This document shows, piece after piece, positions 9,247 to 17,391 of a stretch of DNA of 18,889 nt; within the stretch, counting starts at the first letter, position 1; the number at the start of each line of letters is the position of its first letter. The position numbers and the translations under genes were made by a program. The notes below the pieces were generated by a model, which saw nothing but the letters and a program-made list of their open reading frames with translations, searched no databases and was not told where the DNA came from. The stretch is from NCBI GenBank assembly GCA_036939975.1, contig JALLPB010000263.1, forward strand, positions 1 to 18,889. Reading direction: 5' to 3'. The DNA comes from Cyclostephanos tholiformis (Eukaryota > Bacillariophyta > Thalassiosirophyceae > Thalassiosirales > Thalassiosiraceae).

Positions 9247-12200
9247 ATGTTCGATAGTCCGCGTCGACGCCGCGACGATCGTCCCCGCCGTCCGCTCTCG
9301 TTGTCGTCGTCCTCGTCGTTGCCACAACGGCAGGATCATCGTCGGAAGCAGGAACGGGGTCGACGACGACGGGGACTGTCGGCCGTGCCATCCCTATTCC
9401 ACTCGTCGATGCTCGGGCGGCGGGATCGGAAGCACGATGGATACCACGATCTGAACGACGACGACGACGACAGCGACGAGGACGACCCGGTCGCCGCGAC
9501 GGTGGGGAGATGCAAAACGACCGCCGACAATGTCTCCACCTCACTAGCGACGACGACTACCGCGACTGCGTTCCCCCGAACGATATTCGTCATCGTACCA
9601 TCGAAAGGGGACGTCAGCGTCGATCGCAGCCGAGGCGCGAGCGCGACCGTCGTCGTGGGGGAGGATGAGACGGGCGGCGGTTTGACGAGCGACGACGAGG
9701 CGGAGGAGGATCCGTCTCACGTCGCACTCGGGGGGGAAGAGGGAGGGGGGGGGGGGGAGGGCATGCCATTTACATCGGTCGCCGCCGCCGCCGCCGCCGT
9801 TGACGACCATCCCGAGGCGGGGGGAATGGAAGGCCGCGAGGGCGCCATCGCCGCGTCGACGTCGACTACCCGCGACGCGAACGAGCCCTGCGCATTCGAT
9901 CACCACGACGGCATGGAATGCGATGGCGATGACGATGATCGCGACGACGACGATAATGATTACGACGACGATGACGAAGACGAAGACGACATCGGGGATG
10001 ATGACGTTCGATGCGAGCTGGACATTGCGGGAAGTTCGTCCACGGTCGACCTCGACGCCCACCTCACGTACGAGGAGTTATTGCTCGGCGTTCCCAAGGT
10101 CGAAATCGAGGGAGGCTATAATGTGGTCGAGGATGACGACGACGCGGGGGGGAACGCGACGACGCCGCATCGCACGCCGATCGAGACGAGTGTTGAGGAG
10201 GAGGAGAAGGAGGAGGAGGAGGAGGAGGAGGAGAACAGGCGCGACGCAACGACGTACGGGGGCTTCGCGAGCAGGTACCTTGCCGTCGGCGGACCGGGCT
10301 CATGTCCGGTGAAGGTCACGCCCACCGAGAACGGCGACGTGATACTTATGACACCCATGGAGGATATGATGGATGTCGGTCCACAGACACCGAGAGGTAC
10401 GTCGGGGGCGATGTCCACTCGAAGAAATGCCCGAGACGACGAAAATGTAGGGACGGTGGAGAAAAATACACAGACGTCCAGGAGGGGTGGCATGCCCAAG
10501 TCGTGGTCGGGGGCGACGGCAGCGACGGCATTGTTGATCCCCTCCCTTGGGGCTGGCGATGAGTGGTCCGGTGTTGGTCATCGGGAAAGAGAGGACGTCG
10601 TTCTGATGAAGGTTGGGGCAACAAGAAAGCCGACGTACGGTAGGAGGAAAACGACGAACACGACGGAAGCATCGCCGACGGGCATTGAGGAATTGCAGGA
10701 GTTCGAGGAAGATCGAGAAAGTCAAGACTTCGATAACGATGATGACGACGGGGGGCGCAAAGGAGAGAAACTCGGCGCGGATGACGATGTCGTCACCCCG
10801 AGCAAGCCAGCTTACGGGTGGAGGATGACGACGAACGTGACCGAGGCATCGCCGACGGGCGTGGATGAATTGCAGGATTTCCAGGAAGATCGGGGAAGTC
10901 AGGAGTCGGATGATTTTTTCGCATGCGACGACTGGTATAGCAAGGATAATTGCATGCCGAACGAGGACGGTGAATCCACATCATCGCAAACATTTGGTCT
11001 TATCAAGATACACGAGTCCGCCTCGTTCCGGATGGGTGTGGAGCAAAGTGAACGGCGTTCGATCGAGTTTCACCGAGACGTCCATGATCACAATACAAAC
11101 TCGTTGTCAAAGCTGGTCGAGCCTTCTGAGATTCATACATGCCCCCCAACCAAGCATTTAATCGAATTACGCCATAGCGTGGAGAGTGACTGCGGCCAAT
11201 CTCAATCATCGTCTTCCTTTGATGCTGACCTCGTGGACGACCAGTCGCTCGTGGAACGGGAGCATTCGACGGCGAAGGACACCTTAACTCCTCGTTTCGA
11301 AATGGCCATCGATGAGAGTAGCAATAAAAGTATTGAAAGTCACGCGAGCTTGGGATCGTTCCATCAAGTCTACACTACTGTCACAGACTCATCAGCTGCC
11401 GAGACAACTGAGGATTCCGAGTCTGCCGAGCGTGATTTGCCCGGAGATTACTTCGACTCCGCTTATGAAGTGGACACGATCGAACCTGATTCAAAAGAAA
11501 CAAAAGGCAGCAAAAATCCCAATAGTGACGTCGTTGAGCGAGAGCATTCATTAGTGCGCTCGAGTGGCAGTAAGCCATGGGCAAAGCGCGATGGCTATTT
11601 CGAATCTGATTCTTGTGGATCGGATTTGGAGACAGTGCCATCAGAGTCGAGCATGTTGTCGTTGGGAAACGTCCAAGTTGATCGTTCTGTGTCACCAACT
11701 TCATCGGTCCCAGATGTTATATCGGGAAACAACGACAAACCCTGCCCGGCCAGAGAGGATTTTTCCAACTTGAGAAATTTTTGGTTGCACGAGTGGCGGG
11801 GGATGGCAAGAGCAGAGCCCACTCCTGACAAGGTTGTGACGAATCGCGATAGTGATCAACCGAGGTACCTGTTGAAGGAGGATGTTGGAAATGCCATGTA
11901 TGATGACAACGATGGCGTCGTCGACTTATCAACGTCACAAACCGCTGATGTGGCTGCGCCCGATAACAATATATTTACTGACCGAGATGGCAATCAGTAC
12001 TTGAGAATTTTTGACCTCAACAGTGGCGACAATATTTATGAAGTGATCGAACAACAAAGCTATGAGCTCGAAACGGTTGAGGAAGGTAGCGGCGAGGAGG
12101 AAGATGAAGAGGAGACACAGCAGGAGGGAGGGAACAGGAGGGAGGAGGAAAAGGTTGACAATGGCTCTATGTCGAAATTATTGAATACGCTATTGGAGAA

Positions 12201-13239
12201 GACAGTTGAGTCCGAGAGAAAAAAAATGGCTGGTTCCAACCAACATGCCTCGCTGGAGGATTTACATGGTCTGTTTGATAAATATCAGGGAAATGCCTCG
12301 CTGGAGGATTTACATAGTTTGTTCGATAGATATCAGGGAATGCTGAAAACGCCGCCGGCTGTTTTTGAATTAAGCCTGGTTGTAAAGCCGTCCAAGAAGC
12401 CATGCATACACACAAAAGAGAAACGGAAAATCGTCAAGGCAAAGTTGGCGAAACCAAAGTATAACCTTTCTAAGAGCGTTGATAGGGAAACCCGGCCCAA
12501 GACAAAACTTCGCAAAGGGGCACCGTTCAAGAAGAAACTTGAAATTTCTGGGGCCGATCTGAACGTTTCCTCCGAGTCAATCCACGCGTCGCAAAAATCG
12601 TTGGATAACATATTTTCGCAATCTCTTTATATCATCTCAACACAAGAGAGTGGTCGTCCTAATGCCGAAGCGCTTACCAACGTCGAAGACTTTGAGGATC
12701 ACTCTTCCGCGACAGAAACTCCCAAAGCTTTTCGGTTGGTCGAGAGAAAATTTCTTTATGCAAGTATTACAAAGAACAAGACGAATGATCAGCTTTCGAA
12801 GCCAATAACAATGATAGAGACGAGTGATCATCTGTTAGACCCAGTTGTGAATGAAATTAGCTCCGTTATCGATGACGCCTCATCTTCGGTCCAAAGCAGT
12901 GTACCGTCAATGTCTGTCGCTTCAGCCGCCACCACTCATGAACAGCTTGTCAAATATGCCAGTAATGGCGGTTTCCTTTCTGAGTTTAACCCGTCCGTGG
13001 CCCTTAGCAGTACATCAGCTGACTTGTCTGTTTTGGATGATAACACAAATGATGAAGACCAACCGTCCGAGATCAATAAGGGGACACCTTCCATGCTCAT
13101 GAAACTGTATGAAGAGAATGCACAGCTCGCTGAGACACTCGCCGCAACCCAAAGGGAGCTTGCTATGACTCAATGGAAGCTGCGCATGGCTGCATTGGAG
13201 ATTGATGAAATGATTTCGACTGCACGTTATGAAATTTAG
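9247..13239 (+). CDS. Large acidic, probably disordered protein with internal repeats and a C-terminal coiled coil
   Basis: One uninterrupted frame of 1330 residues from ATG 9247 to TAG 13237-13239; an open frame of this length is not chance. Seen: a basic, Ser-rich N-terminus (RRRR at 6-9 and 39-42), resembling a nuclear-import signal more than a secretion signal; Asp/Glu tracts (about 71-80, 227-253, 317-329); poly-Gly (166-170) and poly-Ala; a repeat pair at 461-496 and 520-555 sharing TTN.TEASPTG and ELQ.F; a 16-residue direct repeat ASLEDLH.LFD.YQG (1001-1032); a basic stretch (about 1050-1100); and a leucine-rich helix at 1280-1330 likely to form a coiled coil. No catalytic domain is visible. 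The first third is built of CpG-rich GAC/GAG triplets, the remainder is ordinary in composition. Function unknown; a scaffold or chromatin-associated role is a guess only. Confidence 0.75.
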   Translation: MFDSPRRRRDDRPRRPLSLSSSSSLPQRQDHRRKQERGRRRRGLSAVPSLFHSSMLGRRDRKHDGYHDLNDDDDDSDEDDPVAATVGRCKTTADNVSTSLATTTTATAFPRTIFVIVPSKGDVSVDRSRGASATVVVGEDETGGGLTSDDEAEEDPSHVALGGEEGGGGGEGMPFTSVAAAAAAVDDHPEAGGMEGREGAIAASTSTTRDANEPCAFDHHDGMECDGDDDDRDDDDNDYDDDDEDEDDIGDDDVRCELDIAGSSSTVDLDAHLTYEELLLGVPKVEIEGGYNVVEDDDDAGGNATTPHRTPIETSVEEEEKEEEEEEEENRRDATTYGGFASRYLAVGGPGSCPVKVTPTENGDVILMTPMEDMMDVGPQTPRGTSGAMSTRRNARDDENVGTVEKNTQTSRRGGMPKSWSGATAATALLIPSLGAGDEWSGVGHREREDVVLMKVGATRKPTYGRRKTTNTTEASPTGIEELQEFEEDRESQDFDNDDDDGGRKGEKLGADDDVVTPSKPAYGWRMTTNVTEASPTGVDELQDFQEDRGSQESDDFFACDDWYSKDNCMPNEDGESTSSQTFGLIKIHESASFRMGVEQSERRSIEFHRDVHDHNTNSLSKLVEPSEIHTCPPTKHLIELRHSVESDCGQSQSSSSFDADLVDDQSLVEREHSTAKDTLTPRFEMAIDESSNKSIESHASLGSFHQVYTTVTDSSAAETTEDSESAERDLPGDYFDSAYEVDTIEPDSKETKGSKNPNSDVVEREHSLVRSSGSKPWAKRDGYFESDSCGSDLETVPSESSMLSLGNVQVDRSVSPTSSVPDVISGNNDKPCPAREDFSNLRNFWLHEWRGMARAEPTPDKVVTNRDSDQPRYLLKEDVGNAMYDDNDGVVDLSTSQTADVAAPDNNIFTDRDGNQYLRIFDLNSGDNIYEVIEQQSYELETVEEGSGEEEDEEETQQEGGNRREEEKVDNGSMSKLLNTLLEKTVESERKKMAGSNQHASLEDLHGLFDKYQGNASLEDLHSLFDRYQGMLKTPPAVFELSLVVKPSKKPCIHTKEKRKIVKAKLAKPKYNLSKSVDRETRPKTKLRKGAPFKKKLEISGADLNVSSESIHASQKSLDNIFSQSLYIISTQESGRPNAEALTNVEDFEDHSSATETPKAFRLVERKFLYASITKNKTNDQLSKPITMIETSDHLLDPVVNEISSVIDDASSSVQSSVPSMSVASAATTHEQLVKYASNGGFLSEFNPSVALSSTSADLSVLDDNTNDEDQPSEINKGTPSMLMKLYEENAQLAETLAATQRELAMTQWKLRMAALEIDEMISTARYEI
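9734..9759 (+). repeat. Poly-G run inside the 1330-residue gene
   Basis: This contains a 13-base G run preceded by shorter G tracts, encoding a Gly-rich segment (residues about 162-172). It is in frame here and the frame stays open on both sides. Such a run is prone to slippage in cells and to length errors in sequencing. Confidence 0.7.
10627..10911 (+). repeat. Coding repeat pair, 36 residues each, period 177 bp
   Basis: 10627-10734 and 10804-10911 encode two related 36-residue units starting KPTYGRRKTT and KPAYGWRMTT, each followed by an SPTG turn and an acidic ELQ(E/D)F segment. The spacer between them is Asp/Gly-rich. Confidence 0.75.
12247..12342 (+). repeat. Tandem 48-bp coding repeat (two 16-residue units)
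   Basis: 12247-12294 and 12295-12342 encode ASLEDLHGLFDKYQGN and ASLEDLHSLFDRYQGM. The period is exactly 48 bp, so the frame is kept. The units are predicted to be helical and could be short binding motifs. Confidence 0.85.
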
Positions 13240-13264
13240 ATTAGCGCGAATTGAACAACATATA
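13198..13264 (+). repeat. 67-bp source copy at the 3' end of the 1330-residue gene
   Basis: This covers the last 14 codons (stop included) of the gene and 25 bp after it. It matches 15518-15584 at 58 of 67 bases without gaps. Its four CpG sites are all intact here. Confidence 0.85.
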
Positions 13265-13307
13265 GCCCTTTATGATAACTATTCATAAAACTATCCACTC
13301 CTAATGC

Positions 13308-14046
13308 CACGAATCGCTCCGACTTCGTGCATCATACAAACCCCGCCCATCTTGTTAACGTTGGTGCAACCCTCATGGCTGCATTGCTTATTCGCCATAA
13401 TCGCTTTCTTGATACAAACCCCACCCTACTTCTTAGCGTTGGTGCAACCCTCATGGCTGCATAGCCTCCTCTACACAATCGTGCCGTGCTTGATACAAAC
13501 CCCGCCCTTCTTTTTAACATTGACGCAACCCTCATGGCTGAATAGCCTCCTCTCCACAATTGTGCCATGTTTCGTACAAATACCACCCATTCTGATGTTA
13601 GTGCAACCCTCGTGTCTGCATAGTTTCTTCTCCACAATGACTCTGTGCTTGACACAAACACCACCCTTACGATCCTGTTAAAGCACCCCTCATGTCTGCA
13701 TAGTTTCTTCTCCACAAAGGCTCCACAAACACCACCTTGTGCAATTTTGTTGGTGCACCCCTTGTGTCTGCATAGTTACTTCTTCACAATGGCTCCATGC
13801 TTGACACAAACACCCCCCTTTCTGATACCATTAGTGCACCCCTCATCTCTGCATTGTTTCTTCTCCAAAACTCAACAAACACCACCTTGTGCATTTTTGT
13901 TGGTGCAACCCTCGTGTCTGCATAGTTTCTTCTCCACAATTATGCTGTGCTTGATGCAAACACCACCCTTTCTGATACCGTTAGTACACCCCTTCTGTCT
14001 GTATAGTTCTATCACACAATCTCTATTATGTGGATTCTGATTCATG
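13308..14046 (-). pseudogene. Broken gene of nine Cys/His repeats (C-x4-C-x6-8-GGVC-x2-H type)
   Basis: Read on the minus strand, nine units recur with spacings of 78, 81, 78, 80, 72, 81, 69 and 81 bp. A typical unit reads LCRHEGCTN, then a short variable stretch, then GGVC-x-KH. Similar CxxxGC...C.xH repeats occur in plant WRKY19-type proteins and are common in stramenopile proteins, where metal binding is presumed. The frame is broken: TGA at 13872-13874, TAA at 13776-13778, TAG at 13471-13473 and at 13426-13428, plus a shift near 13672 (the 80-bp spacing). Two units lack the linker between repeats. It ends about 70 bp from the convergent 1330-residue gene. Units nearest that gene keep CCCCGCCC-type words, the more distant ones mostly have CACCACC. 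Any expressed protein would be a fragment. Confidence 0.75.
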
Positions 14047-14062
14047 TGGCCCAGGACATACC

Positions 14063-15515
14063 TCATGTAATGACTACGATATGAATGCCATTCTGCCAGA
14101 TTGCCACCATCATATCATCAGCCACGAGCACCCCACATAACTTTCTGCTGTCATTTGCATACCAGACAATCTCATTCATCTTATTATGGAGAAGACCTTC
14201 AATTTCTAATTTGAACTCAATACCATTCAAAAGAGTCACAAGAAGGCTGTTTTTGTGTCCATTCTCATTTAGCAAAAAGATCATCTCCAAAATTGTAGGG
14301 GATTGCAACTTGATGTGTTTGTCGGACACAAAGATGAGTCAGGGGTTGTGGAGTGTGGCTTCAAGGATCGTCTCACCCTGAAACAATCCATACCATTCAA
14401 GATGATTGCTTATTTTTGTTATGGTACTCAGCACAATCCTATGCTGGATCTCAGGATCAAAACCTGTAATCAGCATTAACAAGTTCTGTGCATGTGTTGT
14501 CACCATGCAAACATTAATGTAATGCCTGTCAAGCTTGTCAAGGATCAGCTCAACCTCTGAAGCCAACCCAGCAACTGTGAATAATAAGAGCTTAAATCCT
14601 CCAGAGAGAAAATTAACACCTCTTGCATACAGGTTAAGGATGGAAGCTTGAATCTCAGCCTCTTTGGGTGTGCAATCGGGGCAATGTTGAAAAGCAGTTT
14701 TGACAATTGGATGCCCTGAAGTTGGAAAAGGTATGATTCTTGATGGTGTGTCCAAACAATTTTTATGAGAATTTGTCTGATCGATTACTGTCATATTGCA
14801 AATTATACAACAAGAGCAAAACTCATTTTTGTGTCTAGGTAGGCTTGATCCTCCATTCGCAAATGAGTACCCACTTCAACTGTCCTGGAGAGGACACTTG
14901 TCTATTGCATGAACAAATTCATCATTATCCTGGGTAACATTGAAAACTTTGATGAAGTACTCAGCCAACCAAGGATCATCATAATATCCTGGCAAACTCT
15001 GTATCTCCATCACCAACTGGCATCAAATGGATCTTTGTTAAGTATGATTGAGCCGGGAAAATGCATGGGTGTATGTGTTCTCTGAAAAATGTTTGGTGAG
15101 AATGTGATGGTGAGAAGACAAGCCAAGAAGCCAATGACTAGTATCTAATGAATATAGTTTTCAGGTCTCACCTATCGCTACTTCATGCATGATCCTATCC
15201 GCCAAAGAGTGAGCATTGTCAGGGACATTTTTTCTACATGGCTGGAATACCAATACCAAATTCTACGTATCCTCGGCACAAAATCTAATTTTTGCTAGCC
15301 ACCTTAAGCCCGTCTTTTGCATAATTCCTACCACGAATATTGATTACTGATGCCAAGGGTTCCGGCCATGCATTTGTGGAAGTGGATCCTGCACCTTGGG
15401 TATGCTTCAATGTAGTCATCATCTTCTTGGCTAAGTGGAAAGACCACAAATTAAGGTCAATCACCTGAGTGGGATCCTGAAGGTTAAATTGTGGATACTT
15501 ATATGTGAATACCAA
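14063..15515 (-). pseudogene. Decayed protein-coding gene, family not recognised
   Basis: One minus-strand frame runs from about 15298 to 14063 (roughly 412 codons) with six internal stops: TAG 15265, TGA 15163, TAA 15040, TGA 15025, TGA 14878 and TGA 14341 (first base given). Long open stretches separate them, about 178 codons between the last two. The residue content is protein-like, for example GYYDDPWLAEYFIKVFN near 14960. The segment 15515-15285 continues it upstream in a neighbouring frame, so one frameshift is likely near 15290. It holds hydrophobic helices and a small Cys cluster (FCSCCIIC near 14810), but no domain I can name. Four of the six stops are one C-to-T change from CGA, fitting decay by methylcytosine deamination. 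It and the Cys/His repeat remnant lie on the same strand and may once have been one gene. Confidence 0.55.
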
Positions 15516-15517
15516 TT

Positions 15518-15584
15518 GAGATTGATGAAATGTTTTTGACTAAACATTACAAAATTTAGATTAGCATGAATTGAACAACATATA
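15518..15584 (+). repeat. 67-bp degenerate copy of the 3' end of the 1330-residue gene
   Basis: This matches 13198-13264 at 58 of 67 bases, ungapped, and lies 2320 bp downstream. All four CpG sites of the source are changed here to TpG or CpA. No similarity continues on either side. The block between the two copies holds the two pseudogenes. Confidence 0.8.
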
Positions 15585-16442
15585 TTGATTTTGATTGACT
15601 TCTCAACTATTGCTTGTACTATACTTTGCATCTGTTTCAGCTCTTGGCCCAAAAAAGAGAAGGCAAAGAAGTTGAGACAGACAAGGTCCATGGCATAACA
15701 TACAGAGGATGGTAGTAAATATTCAAATTTAAATTGGTGTTTATATTGATGTGGGAAAGCCCCAAAGTTAGTTTATAGTTTAGTCCAACAACATCTTAGA
15801 TAAGTTGAGGGATTTCCTTCGCCATTACTAGTATGAACACATCACCTTTTCAACAATGTGACCATATTATTATTTTCTTATCCATATGATACATCTTCCC
15901 TCCCCTGTGGCAACACTATCACATGATGTATTCAATGCTATTTTTATTTTGAGAGATGCACTGGTTGCAACGGATTTTACTCACACTGGTGTATGTGTCT
16001 TGGTCTGACCTGTAGATAGCTCGATTGCCCATTCCTCCTTGCTTCATCCTGTCCACACTGGCATTAATCAAATAGTGATTTTCATGCATCATCATGATTG
16101 ATGCCATAAATAATTTAAACAACCTCAAGTCATGGGACAAGGCATTTTGGGGCTTTTTCTGATAGTATTGATGGCATAGGCTGTGTTTGATTTGACTTTG
16201 GCCCTGAGCCAAGGTTCAGGCACTGGAGCAACTTCCACCATAGTGCAGGATCAATATACAAGTGAATGAAAATGAGATTAGTGGAAATTCATTGTTTGGA
16301 TGCTGACAGAGGAAGGAGAGAGAAGAATGTGCACAAGATGTGCACAAGGCGGTTGGGTTTTGTGGCATATGACTCTCCAGTGAGGACAGATCCTCTCATG
16401 AGGTCTTGATCATATTCCTCTTGCACCACTCATTTTCTTGAT
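15585..16442. other. AT-rich, CpG-poor intergenic region
   Basis: No gene is supported. A 97-codon minus-strand frame at 15919-16212 starts with ATG but shows no domain, and its composition matches the surrounding non-coding DNA. It may be another decayed fragment. Confidence 0.4.
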
Positions 16443-16472
16443 GTGTCAGAATTCAGTCTAGAATTCTGACAC
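16443..16472. repeat. 12-bp perfect inverted repeat, 6-base loop
   Basis: GTGTCAGAATTC (16443-16454) is followed by AGTCTA and then the exact reverse complement GAATTCTGACAC (16461-16472). Copia-type LTRs often begin with TG inside a short palindrome of this kind. Confidence 0.85.
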
Positions 16473-17116
16473 CTAATCCCTCTCTGCTTTCTTGCATAGA
16501 GCTACATAATATCCTACCCAAGAGAATCTTGGGAATTCATCCAGAGCCTCACAATTTGATAGAATTCTGAGTCCACTCCAATGCTGGGAGAGTCACATAT
16601 ATGGCTCTCTACATATTTCTACACCATTTCATCTATGACCATGGAGGTTGCCTATATAATATAAAAATGCTAAAGATCACAATTTCTCTTGAATCAATTT
16701 CTAAAAGAGCTTTCACTAGCAACTAGCAGCATCTAGCAGTTATCTATCATAAGCATGATCATTCAGAAAGCGATGTATTCCTACATGTTATGATGCCCAT
16801 TTCATGCATCCTCATACCATTACTCTGTTAAAATGAACCTTTATTCTCATTGTCATAGCCTGGTCTGTGATTGCTACACACCTCATCATCATGGCCTGGT
16901 CTGTGATTGCTACACACCTCATCATCATGGCCTGGTCTGGGATTGCTACACACCTCTTTGTCGTGGTCTGGTCTGTGATCACTATGCCCTTTTCAATAGA
17001 TCTTGTGCCTATGATGTTTGTTGCTCTCTGAAGTCAAGCTCTTCAAATAATAAGTTTGTCACCCACCCCCAATTTTAGTTTTCTTCTTCTTTTTGCATTT
17101 TCTGCTGTGGTATCAG
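16444..17116 (+). mobile_element. Possible LTR of a copia-like retrotransposon with primer-binding site
   Basis: Seen: a start TGTCAGAATTC within a palindrome, small inverted repeats (CCCAAGA/TCTTGGG at 16517-16533), a TATA-like CTATATAATATAAAA at 16652-16666, and TGGTATCAG at 17108-17116. That last word complements the 3' end of an initiator tRNA-Met ending CTGATACCA, the usual primer of copia elements. Not seen: a clean CA end directly before the primer site (the nearest CA is at 17096-17097), a second LTR, or recognisable gag-pol. It could be a truncated 5' LTR, a relic, or chance. Confidence 0.35.
16854..16994 (+). repeat. 36-bp tandem repeat, about 3.5 copies
   Basis: Units are 16854-16889, 16890-16925 and 16926-16961, with a worn partial unit after them. 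The core is CCTGGTCTGTGATTGCTACA. Because the period is twelve codons, a frame starting at ATG 16833 reads HGLVCDCYTPHH-type repeats for 81 residues. There is no independent sign that it is translated. Confidence 0.85.
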
Positions 17117-17129
17117 TTGATTCTTGTCC

Positions 17130-17391
17130 TGACATGACTAAACAAGACTCCCCAAGCAATCAAGGCAAGCTTCCTGGCAAGGATTTGTTTGGTCAAGACA
17201 ACCACACAATGCTTTTGGCACTAATGACAAGGCCTCCAACTTGGACCAACACAATGAATTACTTGCTTACTTCGATGCTCTCCCCTATGAGCAATGCTCA
17301 GGCATCCTTGAAAGCCTGCAAGCAGAATGGGATGCAGTTGGCACCTTTCAAGATTGTGAGATTGAACATAAATCCACTCAAGCTAATCAAT
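17130..17391 (+). pseudogene. Decayed coding fragment downstream of the LTR-like segment
   Basis: From ATG 17133 a short frame reads MTKQDSPSNQGKLPGKDL. Near 17206 a second frame takes over and reads LDQHNELLAYFDALPYEQC and onward to TGA 17389. Both look like protein but neither continues. The position just after the possible primer-binding site would suit a gag start, but I do not recognise gag motifs. Confidence 0.25.

Noticed and set aside
9155..10725. Several long open frames on the minus strand and in other plus frames across the acidic gene
   Set aside because: They are mirror frames produced by GAC/GAG/CGT triplet runs. Their translations are Ser, Arg, Val or Ile homopolymer-like, and they lack conserved features.
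13304..14040. Plus-strand frames with repeated QTPP and QPSWLHS motifs
   Set aside because: The repeats come from the antisense of the Cys/His repeat units. The conserved Cys and Gly-Gly-Val-Cys pattern makes sense only on the minus strand.
13308..14046. CRISPR array, suggested by nine regularly spaced repeats
   Set aside because: The units are imperfect, vary from 69 to 81 bp and encode a protein repeat. The context is eukaryotic and there are no short identical repeats with unique spacers.
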